From: Paenibacillus tyrphae
GTDB lineage: Bacteria; Bacillota; Bacilli; Paenibacillales; NBRC-103111
Direction: 5' to 3'
Assembly (NCBI RefSeq): GCF_000722545.1
Contig: NZ_JNVM01000002.1
Coordinates: 62,001 to 126,000, forward strand
DNA: 64,000 nt
Shown here: piece by piece, positions 10,601 to 21,500 of the stretch
Layout of the letters: every line of letters starts with the position of its first letter
How positions within the stretch are numbered: the first letter of the stretch is position 1
Notes under the pieces: model-generated
Database searches by the model: none
Seen by the model: the letters and a program-made list of their open reading frames with translations, nothing else
What the model was told of the DNA's origin: nothing
Made by a program: the position numbers and the translations under genes

Positions 10601-12501
10601 ACGAATTTCTCTGTCGTCAGCTCGGGACGGTTCAAATAGCCTCGGGCCACACCGTCCCCGGCAATGTACATTTCGCCCGGCACGCCTGGCGGCACAGGGT
10701 TGCGCTGCTTGTCGAGCAAATAAATGCTCACATTGGCCGCAGGCACACCAATCGGCACCGATTCGCGCGTGTCTCTCACGGGATCGTACAAGTAAATCAT
10801 GCAGCCGACGACCGTTTCGGTCGGACCGTATTCGTTGAAAATTTGCACTTGCCCGTTAAACTGCTCCATGATGCTTTTCGCCAGATTCGTGCTGAGATTT
10901 TCGCCGCCCACAATGAATTTCCGGATTCTTGATCCGCTTGGCAGCTTCATCTCTTTGATTAGGCTGAGATGCGTCGGCGTCAGCTTGAGGATATCCACTT
11001 CATTTTCTTCGACGATACGCTGAATGAGCGCCACCTTGTCCTCTCCGTCGTAAATGCGGATCGTATTTCCAATAATTAACGGAGTGAACACCGACGTTAC
11101 CGTCAAATCGAAGGAAATCGACGAGTACAGCGGGAAGTCGAGCTTTTCGCCGGCGACATACACGTCCTTGGCCCACCAGATATAGTTGACCAAGCCTTGC
11201 TGCGTGATCATGGTCCCTTTCGGCAGCCCCGTCGTGCCCGAGGTGTAAATGAGATAGACCAGGTCCTTCGGCTGCACGGGCCATCCCGGATTCGAACCGT
11301 CTTCGGCATATGCTTGCGGATCGTTCAGATCGACGAGCTTGCCGGCAAAAGAGACGCGCTCCCGTAAATGGCTTTGCGTGAGCAGCAGCTTCGCGCCCGA
11401 ATCCTCCAAAATGTACCCGATGCGCTCCTCGGGATACTCCGGATCGATCGGCACATACGCACCGCCCGCTTTTAAAATCCCGAGAATCCCGACGATCATT
11501 TCCAAGGAACGCTCGACCATAAGACCGACCAATTGCTCCGGCTGCACCCCTTCGGCACGCAGCATCCGTGCGAGCCGGTTCGCCCGTTCGTTCAATTCCT
11601 TGTACGTGAGCCCGCTTTCTCCGCATACCGCCGCGATGCGCTCCGGCGTCCGCTCCGCCTGCTCTTCGAACAGCCCGTGGATCGTTTTTTCCCGTGGATA
11701 GTCCGCCTGCGTATCGTTGAATCCGGTGAGCAGCCGCATTGTCTCGGACTCGGATAAAAGGTCGATGTGCCGCACAGGAAGGTCGGGCTGGAGCAACGCT
11801 CCGGCCAACATCCGGTTCAAATGGCCAGCGATCTGAACGATGAATTCCCGGGTGTAGCGGCATTCGTTATACACCAGCTTCAAACGGATGGCATCCTGCT
11901 CCCTGAAAAATTGAAAGTGGAGATCGGATACGACGCTGTCGGCCGTTTCGTCCCCATGCAATTCCTGGAATGAGATCAACGTATGGACAACCGGCAGCCC
12001 CTTGGAATCGTGCTGTAACCGCAGATGCTCGTCCAGGATCTGAAACGGGATGTCCTGATGCAGGATCGCGTCGTTCAAAGACGTTTTGACCTGATTCAAC
12101 AAAGATTTAAACGTGCTTTCCGCACCGATATGATCTTTTAAAAGCACGATATCGCTAACCGGCTGCCGCGTTTGATTCGCTTTTACGACGACAGGCATTC
12201 CGATGACGATCGTTTCCGAATTCGTATATTTGGTAAGCAGACACTCTACCCCGGCCAGCAAAATCATAAATACGGCTCTTGGCAGTCCCTTCGCCATAGA
12301 AACGATTTTTTGAGACACTTCGGAGGAAAGAAGACTATCGCAGGAATGCGGATTTTCGGAAAAATGGTTTGACGAGCTGCTGTACGGCAGCACGGTAAGA
12401 CTATCTGCGGCATCAAATCGTCCTTTCCAAAAAACGGCTTCCTTTTCATATAACACGTTCAATTTCGCCACCCCATTCGGTTGTAATCCGTTCAACGGCA
12501 T
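4621..12501 (-). CDS. NRPS3: last two modules and thioesterase (halfC-A-T-E-C-A-T-TE)
   Basis: This is a 2626-residue non-ribosomal peptide synthetase and the last protein of the line. Residues 1-~255 are the C-terminal lobe of a C domain without HHxxxDG. A9 is at ~280-780 and its pocket residues read DLTKIGEVG, i.e. Asn. T9 is GGDSIK (~808). E9 is at ~850-1300 (HHLVVDG ~991, EGHGRE), giving D-Asn. C10 is at ~1330-1770 and is of the DCL type (HHIVMDGW ~1463). A10 is at ~1795-2300 and reads DMKDVGVVD, i.e. Glu. T10 is GGHSIK (~2330). The thioesterase is at ~2375-2620 with GYSVGG (nucleophile Ser2459), a downstream Asp in IIMLDS and His in GNHQEVL. ATG 12501 has only AAGG touching it, and a short ORF overlaps this start, so translation is probably coupled to NRPS2. 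The TE should release the decapeptide, perhaps as a ring. Pocket reading was by eye. Confidence 0.93.
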   Translation of the reverse strand: MPLNGLQPNGVAKLNVLYEKEAVFWKGRFDAADSLTVLPYSSSSNHFSENPHSCDSLLSSEVSQKIVSMAKGLPRAVFMILLAGVECLLTKYTNSETIVIGMPVVVKANQTRQPVSDIVLLKDHIGAESTFKSLLNQVKTSLNDAILHQDIPFQILDEHLRLQHDSKGLPVVHTLISFQELHGDETADSVVSDLHFQFFREQDAIRLKLVYNECRYTREFIVQIAGHLNRMLAGALLQPDLPVRHIDLLSESETMRLLTGFNDTQADYPREKTIHGLFEEQAERTPERIAAVCGESGLTYKELNERANRLARMLRAEGVQPEQLVGLMVERSLEMIVGILGILKAGGAYVPIDPEYPEERIGYILEDSGAKLLLTQSHLRERVSFAGKLVDLNDPQAYAEDGSNPGWPVQPKDLVYLIYTSGTTGLPKGTMITQQGLVNYIWWAKDVYVAGEKLDFPLYSSISFDLTVTSVFTPLIIGNTIRIYDGEDKVALIQRIVEENEVDILKLTPTHLSLIKEMKLPSGSRIRKFIVGGENLSTNLAKSIMEQFNGQVQIFNEYGPTETVVGCMIYLYDPVRDTRESVPIGVPAANVSIYLLDKQRNPVPPGVPGEMYIAGDGVARGYLNRPELTTEKFVDNPFEPGERMYRTGDLARWMPDGNIEYLGRIDHQVKIRGYRIELGEVEAQLMKTASVKEAVVIAREDKSGQKQLCAYFTADTELVPRELREAFAAELPGYMIPSYFVQLERMPLSPNGKIDRKALPAPEGSRQSEAAYVPPRTSIEQALVSVWETVLGTKPIGTLDNFFSLGGDSIKSIQVSSRMYQAGYRLEIKDIFKYPTAAELSLHVQPVSRTADQGEVEGSSGLTPIQHWFLGQATADPHHYNQAVMLFREEGFDETALRRTMRAIAEHHDALRMVFRRTDGGYSAWNRGVDEGELYSLQVYDFRERTDCAAAVEAKAGEIQGSIDLENGPLMKLGLFRCPDGDHLLIAIHHLVVDGVSWRILFEDIAAGYDQAVNGRAVRLPYKTDSFRTWTQHLADYAASPAMEKEREYWERAEQADCRRLPLDQEQSRAQIRDSESIKVRWTREETELLQKSAHRAYNTEMNDLLLTALGMALHRWASMDRVVVNLEGHGREAIVQDNDITRTVGWFTSQYPIILEMEERETLSSRIKRTKENLRRIPNKGIGYGILRYLSGSESLALSGEPEISFNYLGQFDQDIQNNAMRLSPYSSGVSISENALRCYVLEINGMIAGGELELTLSYSGGQYRKETMKRLAGLLQRSLQEVIAHCAAKELPELTPSDVLLRGLTIGELEQLTAQTAHIGELENVYMLTPMQKGMLFHSLLDPRSEAYFEQTSFTLHGSLDMDAFWQSLDALVRRHAVLRTNFYSGWKDQPLQIVSRWKTSEQHYEDLRTMSEAEQSNYADALKDKDKLRGFNLEQDALLRVTILRTGEQSYRFLWSFHHIVMDGWCLALVAQEVFQAYFAALAGKQPELAAVSPYSRYMEWLDDQDAEEASGYWNRYLAGYDQPALLPQAGRTPHQTGEYAPRKLDCAIGKKLTRQIQQTAKQHQVTVNTLMQTAWGVLLQKYNRTTDVVFGSVVSGRPAEIPGIETMIGLFINTIPVRIRCEAEESFASAMRKVQDQALASQAYDTYPLYEIQTQSELKQGLIGHLMVFENYPMEQKMEEAGSGESSGFEISDVSWHEQTNYDFNLIVGPGEEMLLRFEFNASVYDQAMVERIRGHLIRVLEQIAADPQIRVSELNLLTQEEQTQIQVQFNDTKADYPREKTIHALFEEQAERTPDRTAVLFESSRLTYGELNDRANRLARTLRAKGVEADTLVGIMTDRSLEMIVGMLAILKAGGAYVPIDPKYPEERIRYMLEDSGAKLLLTQSWQQAKAAEFHGVVLCLDEAWSYEGPAEDGANLEPVSTANNLAYLIYTSGTTGQPKGVMIEQRSVVNFTLSLFEPIYAAHPEYRNMAQLAPYVFDMSVKPIYGALLLGLSLHIVPEETRMDGEKLLKFFREHAIDITDATPTYLAILMQAASVNGGGEVGAKHYVIGGEALTTKVVKSFWSTFGEQVKLTNVYGPTECTVDSTIYEVEPQRIVELADTVPIGRPLPNQKIWILDGQQRLVPIGVAGELHISGAGVARGYNRRPELTAEKFVPNPYENGGRMYKTGDLARWLPDGTIEYMGRIDHQVKIRGYRIELGEVEAQLMKMPSVKEAVVTAWEDESGQKQLCAYFTAETELAPRELREPLAAELPGYMIPSYFIQLERMPLTANGKTDRKALPAPTESLRFNAKYVAPRTPLELQLAQIWQNVLGVERIGAHDNFFELGGHSIKVLQLVQNLYTQMGIELPLQRVFQVPVLEEMARELLTYRLEQDEGQGIFQLNRNGSLTIFCFPPAAGYGMVYYELAKRLENHCVLYGINFMDNSPTYEDMLERYADRIVSIQEQQPYVFLGYSVGGCLAFEVAKVMEKRGYAVSDIIMLDSALRTHSTDLAADILEQQVNGLLENAADPYKQFLAVPQMREKIRNKMLTYLKYSNQLVNTGVVQANIHGLAAGGTEAGKASTGDKLMWSHGTATKYTEYEAIGNHQEVLEPGFIDENSEAILQIVTKIVKHSIDAQAVYS

Positions 12502-12530
12502 CCTTGCGGGAGCCCGGTACGGATTGCCAT
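12492..12530 (-). CDS. Possible 12-codon coupling ORF overlapping the NRPS3 start
   Basis: An ATG at 12530 sits 7 nt after GGGAG (12538-12542), far better placed than anything in front of the NRPS3 ATG. Its frame encodes MAIRTGLPQGCR and stops at TGA 12494-12492, just inside the NRPS3 coding start at 12501. This arrangement would let a terminating ribosome restart at NRPS3. It could also be chance. Confidence 0.3.
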   Translation of the reverse strand: MAIRTGLPQGCR

Positions 12531-12555
12531 ACCGCGACTCCCGACAAGGGTTCCA

Positions 12556-15500
12556 TCAGAACACAAATTCAAACACGTCCGCATCCTCATCTGTCGGTTC
12601 ATTCTCAAGCAGGGCGATATCTCCCAACCGGATTTGAGGCTGCTCGCCAATGCGCGACAGGATCTTCATGAAATCATGGGCTAAATTGTCGATCATCTTC
12701 TTCGCAAACAGCTTGGTGCAGTACTCAAATCGGCACCTTATATCCGCTTCCGCCGAAACGACTTCCAGCGTTAAATCGTACTTCGCCATCGTATGAGGCC
12801 GGGCATAAGGTAAAATCCGCAAAGCTTCATCCGGAACGCCGCGTTTTTCCGTATTTTGCATGACAAACATCGTATCGAATAAAGGGCTGCGGCTCGGATC
12901 GTACGGAACTTGGAGCTTTTCCACCATCTCCTCGAACGGATAGCTCTGGTTCTCAAACGCCATCAAGGTCGTTTCCCTGATTTCTTCCAAATAGTCCCGG
13001 AAGGTCTTGCCGCCTGCGGGATAACTACGGATGGGAAGCATGTTTACGAACATTCCGATCAGCGGTTCGAGGTCCGCATGCACTCTTCCCGCAATCGGCG
13101 TACCTACAATGATATCCCCCTGCCCCGTGTATTTGTGCAGTAAGACCGTATAAGCCGCCATCAGGACCATATAGAGCGTCGATCCCGTCGTTGACGCAAG
13201 CTGCCGCAGACCTTCGCTCGTGTGCCCGTCGATGACAAATTCGAACAGTTCCCCCTCATGACTGCGGACAGCCGGCCTTGCGTATTTCGTCGGCATCGCC
13301 AATACGGGCAGGTCTCCGCTCAATGCGTGAAGCCAGTAGGCTTCTTGCTCTTTTCTGCGCCGCATTTGCTCTTCAGATTGCTGCCACACCGCATAGTCCT
13401 TGTATTGAATGCGAAGCGGCTGGAGTTCCTCTCCTTTGTACAAACGGAAAAATTCATCCGCCAATACGCCCATCGCGGCTCCGTCGGAGATCATGTGATG
13501 CATGTCGAGCAGCAAGATGTGGCGTTCCGGTTCAAGCTCGATCAGTCCTACGCGCAGAAGCGGCGGCTGGGCCAACTCGAACGGCCTTACGAAGCTGCGA
13601 ACGATCTCATCGGCTTCCTTCTCGCTGGCCTGCCGGTATTCCACGGCGAACGGTACTTCGGAATATACCCGCTGAACCGGTTCGCCGCGTTCCAGGCTGA
13701 AGCCGGTACGAAGCGTCTCATGTCGGGCGATCAGCGCTTGAAAGGCTTCTTCCAGACGCTTCAGCTCCAGCGGTCCTTCGAGGCTCATAATTCCCGGCAA
13801 ATTGAAAATAAGTTCCGTTCCTTCCATTTGCTGAATAAGATACAGCCGCTTTTGTGCAGAAGAAACAGGGTAATACGGTTTCTTCTCCGCTACCGGAATG
13901 GCTGCGAACTCCTGCTGCTCCATCGCTTCGATCACCTTCGCCAATCCTTCAATCGTAGGCGATTGGAAAATGTCTCTTAGCGATAGGTTCCAATTCAGCT
14001 CTTTGTGAATTTTGGCGGCCAAAGTCGTCGCCCGCAAAGAGTGACCTCCGATTTCAAAGAAGTTGTCATGGATGCCGATGCTTCGAGTGCCGAGCACGTC
14101 CTGCCAAATCCGCAGCAGTTGGGCTTCCGCCGCCGTGCGCGGTGCTTCAAGCGATGCTGCGGACTGCCCCCCTGCCTCTGCCGGGGCTGGTAAAGCGTTG
14201 CGGTCTACCTTGCCGTTCAAGGTGAGCGGCATTTGCTCCAGCTGGACGAAGTACGACGGAATCATGTAGCCGGGCAGTACCGCAGCCAGCGCGCTTCTCA
14301 GCTCGCCCGCGGGCAGAGGGCACTCCGCGGTATAGTAGGCGCACAATAGCTTCTGTCCGGCTTCGTCCTCGCGCACGGTGACTAGCGCAGCTTCAACGGA
14401 TGGGACCTTCAGAAGGCGGGCCTCCACCTCGCCGAGCTCGATGCGGTAACCGCGGATTTTCACCTGCCCGTCCATCCGGCCTTTGTATTCCAACGTGCCG
14501 TCGGCGCGCCAGCGGACCAGATCTCCCGTCCGATAGCAGCGCTCCCCCGCCCGCACCGGGCTGGCGATAAATTTCTCCGCCGTCAGCTCCGGCCGGTTCA
14601 AGTACCCCCGCGCCACGCCATCTCCGCCGACGATCAGCTCGCCCCAAGCGCCGATAGGCTGCAGCTTTAATGCGCTGTCTACCACGTAAGCGGTCGAGTT
14701 CCGGATCGGACGGCCGATCGGCACCGTATCCGTCTGCTCGCCGATAATCGCGTAGGTCGTAGAGAACGTCGTATTTTCCGTCGGGCCATAGCCGTTCACG
14801 ATGCAAAGTCCCGGATGATCTCGCAGCACCCGGTTAATATGCGGCACCGACAGCGCGTCCCCGCCAACGAGCAGCGTCTTCAAGCCGCCAAACAGCCCAC
14901 TGTCCTCCTGGGATAGCTGGTTGAAGAGCGGTGAAGTCAGCCACATGGTCGTAATGCCGTACTGCCGAATCGCCTGCTTCAACTTCGCCGCGTTCAGAAT
15001 GACGTCCTGGCTCGTGAGATAAAGCTCTCCTCCGTTCAGCAGCGCTCCCCAGATTTCAAACGTGGAGGCATCAAACGCCACCGCGCCCGTCTGCAAAATG
15101 CGCGTCTCTTCATTGAGGTCAACGAAATTCGTGTTTTTCACCAGACGAACCACATTGCGGTGCTCGACCATGACCCCCTTCGGCTTGCCCGTCGTCCCGG
15201 ACGTATACATGATATAAGCCAAATCCGTCGGGCCAGCTGCGGCATCCGGATTCGAGCTGTCGTCGCCGTAGACATCGTCTTGGCTCAAATCGACGATTTT
15301 ACCCGCAAAATCGGTGCCCATCCGTTCGACGCCCCGGGAGCTTCGGTCCTGCACAAGCAGCAGCTTCGCGCCCGAATCCTCCAGCATATACCGGATACGC
15401 TCTTCGGGATATTCCGGATCGATCGGCACATAGGCGCCTCCGGCTTTCAGAATGCCGAGGATGCCGACGATCATTTCCAGAGAACGCTCGGCCATAAGGC

Positions 15501-18500
15501 CGACGGGCTGATCCGGGCATACGCCTTCGCTCCGCAAAGTCCGCGCCAGCTTGTTCGCCCGTTCGTTCAATTCCCGGTACGTCAGGATGCTTTCCCCGAA
15601 GACGACCGCCGTCTTCTCGGGCGTTTTCCGCACCTGCTCTTCGAACAGGAGATGGAGCGTCTTTTCTCTTGGATAATCCGTTTCCGTATCGTTGAACGCG
15701 CCGGTAATTTGCAGCTTCTCCTCTTCGGTTAGCACGTCGAGTTCATTTACGCCGATATGCGGATTGTCGGCAATCTGTTCCATGACGCGCAGCAAATGCC
15801 CCCGGATTTTTTCCATGCTTGTCCGGTCGTAAGCCAAAGCGTTATAATCCAGCCGGATTCGGAGCTCGTCACCAGGAACGACAATTACGTTCAGGTCATA
15901 GCTCGTTTGCTCCTCGGTGCTTACATCCGTGATCTCAAACTCTGCGGCGTCCCCTGTTCCGAGCTGTCTCATCTGCTGGTCTACGGGATAGTTCTCGAAT
16001 ACGAAAATATGATTGATCAAGCCCTGCTTGAGCCCGCTCTGCGCTTGAATGTCATAGAGCGGATACGTGTCGTAGGCTTGGACCGCCAAGGCCTGCTCCT
16101 GAACGCGCTGCATCAAGGAAGCGAACGTATCCTCCTCTTGGCAGCGAATTCTCACCGGAATGGTATTGATAAACAGGCCGATCATCGTTTCGATCCCCGG
16201 AATCTCCGCCGGCCTTCCCGATACGACGCTTCCGAAGACGACGTCCTGAGAGCCGTTGTAGGTTTTCAGCAGCACACCCCAAGCCGTTTGCACCAAGGTG
16301 TTCAGCGTCACCTGATGCCGCTTCGCGGTCTGTTGGATTTGACGTGTCAAATTTTTCGCCAGCACGCAGTCCACTTTCTCCGAGACGTAACCCGGCTTCT
16401 TTTCCTCCGTAGCTTGGGCGCCCAACAGCACCGTCTGCTGTTCGTATCCGTCCAAATAGTCGGCCCAAAATGCAGAGGCCGCTTCGCCGTCCTGCCGGTC
16501 CAGCCACTCGATATACCGGCTGTACGGCGCCGCCGCGTCAAAATCGGGCTGACGGCGTTTCCGGTAGGCGAAGTACGCTTCGAACACCTCTTTCGCAGCC
16601 AGCGACAAGCACCAGCCATCCATCAAGATATGATGGAAGCTCCAGAGAAACCGGTAGATCTCGTCCCCGGTGCGCAGAATCGTTACGCGCATGAGCTCGT
16701 CTTTCTCCAGATCGAACCCTGCCGCCTTGTTGTCCCGGATAAAGGCCGCGATATAGTCTTCGCTTTCAGCCTCGGTCATTGCGCGAAGATCCTCATAGCG
16801 GAAACCTGCGCGCCGGCCGCGGAAGACCACCTGCACCGGCTCCTGCTTCCACCCGCTGTAAAAGTTCGTCCGCAGCGCTTCATTCCGCTGTACAAACGTA
16901 TCCAGGCTTTTCCTGAAGGCATCAACATCCAGGTTCCCCCGCAGGGTAAACGACGTTTGCTCGAAATAGGCGTGCGATTCGGAATCCATAAACCGGTGGA
17001 ACAGCATTCCCTTCTGCATCGGCGTTAAGGCGTACACATTCTCGATTTCGCCCATGTGCCGGATAGACGCCGCCAGCCGGTCCAGCTCGTCTATCGTCAT
17101 ATCCCTGAACAAAATGTCGCTCGGCGTCAGCACGGTTCTTTCTTGCTTGGCGCAGTGGGCGATCACTTCCCGAAGACTCGTCTGTAGCAGCAAAGCCAGC
17201 CGCTCCATCGTTTCCCGCTTGTACTGGGTGCCGCTATAGCTGATGCTCATCGTCAATTGCCCGCCGGCGATCAAGCCGTTCACATCCAGCAAATGGAATC
17301 TTTCCATGTTTCCGCTGATCGCAGCGCCGCTCGAATAAGGGGACGGACGCAGTCCCGTGTTCTTCAAATCTTGATCGAATTGACCGAGGTAATTGAACCC
17401 GATTTCCGGTTCCGAATCCAGCGCAGCGCCCTCCGGGCCGGGGCACATATATTTCAAAATGCCGTAGCCGATGCCTTTATGCGGAATGCGGCGCAGATGT
17501 TCCTTGACCCGCTTGATCCGGGAAGCGAGCTCTTGATCCTCGCCCATCTCCAGCAATACGGGATATTGGGTTGTAAACCACCCTACGGTGCGCGTGATGT
17601 CGATATCCGCCGAAAGAGGTTCCCTTCCGTGTCCTTCCAGGTCCACTAAAATCCGGTCGATTCCGGCCCAGCGCTGAACCGCCATGCCCAACGCCGTCAG
17701 CAGCAGATCGTTCATTTCCGTGTTGTAGGCCCGATGCGTTTTTGTCAGCAGTTGTTCGGTTTCCTCCGGGGTCAACCGGATCTGGACGAACTCGTTATCG
17801 TGCATAAAGGCGCGAGACTGCTCCATATCCCTTGGTAGCCGGGTGCCGCCCTCTTGGCAGACTCGTTCCCAATACGCGCGCTCGTTCTCCATGGCCGGGC
17901 TGCCGGCATGGCTTGCCAGATGCTCCGCCCAAGCGAGGAACGAATCGGTTTTGTCCGGGAGCCGGATCGCTTGGCCGTTTGCCGCTTGCTCGTAGCCCGA
18001 CTGCAAATCCTCAACCAAAATTCTCCAGGACACTCCATCCACAACTAGATGATGAATGGCGATCAGCAAATGGTCCCCGTCGGGGCAGTGAAACAGTCCC
18101 AGCTTCATGAGCGGGCCCCGGGCGATATCCAGACTCCGTTGGATTTTGTTCGCGCGGGCTTCCACTGCTGTGGCGCAGTCGTCCATTTCTCGGAAGTCGA
18201 ACACGTCCAGGCGGTACGCTTCGCCTTCCTCCGTTCCCCGATTCCACGATGCCGGTACGTTTTCGGTCTGCCGGAATATCATGCGCAGCGCATCGTGATG
18301 CTCCGTAATCTTCTTCACCGCCTGGCGCAGCGCCATCTCGTCGAAGCCCTGCTCGCGGTATACCATCACGGCCTGGTTGAAATGATGCAGCGCATCGGAG
18401 CCTTGCTCTTGGCCCGGCTCCGGCCCTTCGCAAGAACGCATAAAGAACCAGCGTTGAATCGGCGTCAACGGCGACTCGCCCTTTACTTCTCCCTGATCCG

Positions 18501-21500
18501 CGGTTCGGCTTACCGGCTTAAGGTGCGGGCTTAGCTCCGCCGCAGTCTGGTATTTGAACAAATCTTTGACTTCCAGCTTATAGCCTGCCTGGCGAAGCCT
18601 CGAAGACACCTGAATCGACTTGATCGAGTCGCCCCCCAGATCAAAGAAATTATCGAGTGCGCCGATTCTCTTCGAACCGAGCACCGTCTGCCAGATCTCG
18701 ATTAACGTTTGCTCCGCCGGCGTTCGGGGCGCCACATATTCGACTCCGCCCTGCATGTCTTCCTCCGGAGCAGGCAGCGCATGAAGGTCCGGCTTCCCGT
18801 TCGGCGTCAGCGGCATCTGCTCTAACCGTACAAAGTAGGATGGGATCATATAACCCGGCAGCTCTTGTGCCAGAGCCCCGCGAAGCTCGCTGGCCGTCAG
18901 GTCGCGATCCGCCACAAAATACGCGCATAAAGACGCTTGCCCACTTTCCCCTTCCCGCGCAATCACAATGACCTCGCGAACGGACTCGACTTTCAGGAGT
19001 TTAGCTTCCACCTCGCCGAGCTCGATGCGGTGGCCGCGGATTTTGACCTGATGGTCGATTCGTCCCAAGTATTCGATGTTTCCGTCCGGCAGCCAGCGCG
19101 CCAGGTCTCCTGTCCGGTACATCCGCTTCTCCGGCGCAAACGGAACCGGCACGAATTTCTCCGCCGTCAGTTCGGGACGATTCAGGTAGCCCCGGGCCAG
19201 CCCGATCCCGCTCACGCAAAGCTCTCCCGCCACCCCAATGGGCGCCAGCCTGTTCTGCGCATCGAGAATATACATCTGATGGTTGGCTATCGGACGGCCG
19301 ATCGGCACCGATGTTTCCATCGCCATGTCCTGCGAATAGACCCAAGTGGTCGAGCAGATAGAATCCTCCGTCGGGCCGTAATTGTTGATATAGCGTACGT
19401 GATCCTTCCACTGCCCCACCAGCTCGGCGGAGGAAGCGGAGCCGGCCGTGATCAGCGTTTTCAGGCTCGGAACATGCGCCGGGTTCAAGTACACGGCATA
19501 GGTCGGAGGCAAGGTCGCCACCGTTATTCCGTTGTCCCGAACGTACTTCTCGAACAAATGATGATCCAAAATGACCGAAGCGTCCGGCACATACAGCGTT
19601 GCCCCGAAAAATAAGCTCATGATGATTTCCGAGCACGACGCGTCGAACGAAAAGCTGGCAAACTGTACGATGCGGTCCTGCTTGCCGATCTGCAAAGTAT
19701 GCTCGCAGAAAAACTTGAAGTTGCACACGCCCTGGTGCTCGACCATCACGCCTTTCGGATTCCCGGTCGTGCCCGACGTGTAGATGACATACGCAAGCTG
19801 CTGCGGATCGACAGCCAGCCCCAGATTCGAGCCGTCGTCGCTATAAGTCTGATCATCGTCCAGCAGGAGCACTTCGCCGTCAAACGCTGCGCGATCCCGC
19901 AAATGCGACTGGACGAGCAGCAACCGTGCGCCGGAATCTTCGAGCATGTAGCGGATGCGTTTCTCTGGGTATTCCGGGTCGACCGGCACATATGCGCCGC
20001 CCGCCTTCATGACGGCGAGCACGGCGACGATCATTTCGATCGAGCGCTCGCTCATAATCGCAACCAGTTGCTCGGCCTGCACGCCCTTGGCTCGAAGCGT
20101 GCGCGCCAGGCGATTCGCCCGTTCGTTCAGCTCGCTATACGTGAGCCGCTGATCCCCGAACACAACCGCTTCCTGCTCCGGCATCCCGGCCGCCACCTGT
20201 TCGAACAGCCCGTGGATCGTCATGTCCGCAGGATACGGCCATGCCGTATCGTTGAACTCCTCTACAATTTGCACCCTTTCCTGCTCGGTCAGGATTTCGA
20301 TGGACGAAAGCGCCCCATTCGAGTCCCGAACGATCCCGTCAAGAAGCTGCGTAAAATGCCGCGCCATCCGCAGGACGGTTTCTTGCTTGAACAGCGCGCT
20401 CGCGTACTCGATGCTGCATACGATACGATGCGCCTCCTCAGACGCATGAAAGCTCAAATCGAACTTCGCGGTCGTATGCTTGCGGGGATAAGGCTCAACG
20501 GCCAGACCGTCGATACCGGCGTTATGTTCCTCCGCATTTTGCAGAATAAACATCGTGTCGAAGAGCGGATTGCGGCTTGCATCTCTGGCGACATTCAGCT
20601 TCTCCACCAATTGCTCGAACGGATAGTCCTGATTTTCGTAGGCGTGCAGCGCGTGCTCTTTTACTTCCCGAACGTAGTCGCGGAATGTTTTTTCCGGGGC
20701 CGGGTAGTTGCGAAGCGCCAGCGTACCTGCGAACATGCCGATCAGATGCTCAAGGTCCGCATGCGGTCTCCCGGCAATCGGAGTGCCGACGACGATGTCC
20801 GTCTGCCCTGTATATTTATGCAGCAAAACGGTATAAGCGGCCAATAAAACCATGTACAAGGTCGCCCCGGTCTCGGCGGCAAGCTGCTTCAGCCCTTCCA
20901 GCCTCGGCTTGTCGATGACAAATTCGAAGGTTTCTCCCAGGTAGCTTCGTTCCGCCGGCCGCGCATAATCCGTCGGAATGTCCAGCACTTGAATTTCTCC
21001 GCGGAATACGTTCAGCCAGTACGCTTCCTGCGCTTTCATCCGTTCGCTCTGCAGCTCCGCCTGCTGCCACGCCGCGTAATCCTTATATTGAATGTCAGGC
21101 AGTACCGGCTCCTGTTCTTCGTACAGCAGAGCGAACTCCTTCATGAGCACGTTCATGGAGATGCCGTCGGAGACGATATGGTGCATGTCAAAGCATAAAA
21201 TATGCCGGTCCTCCCGAAGCCCGATCAGTCCTACCCGCAGAAGCGGCGGCTTCTGCAGGTCGAACTCGCGCACGAAGCTGCGAATGATCCCGTCGACCTC
21301 TTCTTCGTCCGCCTGTCTGTACTCCAGCGCAAAATCCACTCTCGGGTAAACCCGCTGCACCGGCTCTCCGTCGAAGACCTCAAACCCGGTCCGCAGCGTC
21401 TCGTGGCGCTCAATCAAGGCCCGGAACGCATCCTCCAACCGTTTGCGGTCCAACCGCCCGACCAGCATTCTTATGCCGGGCATATTGTAAGTGAGCTGAG

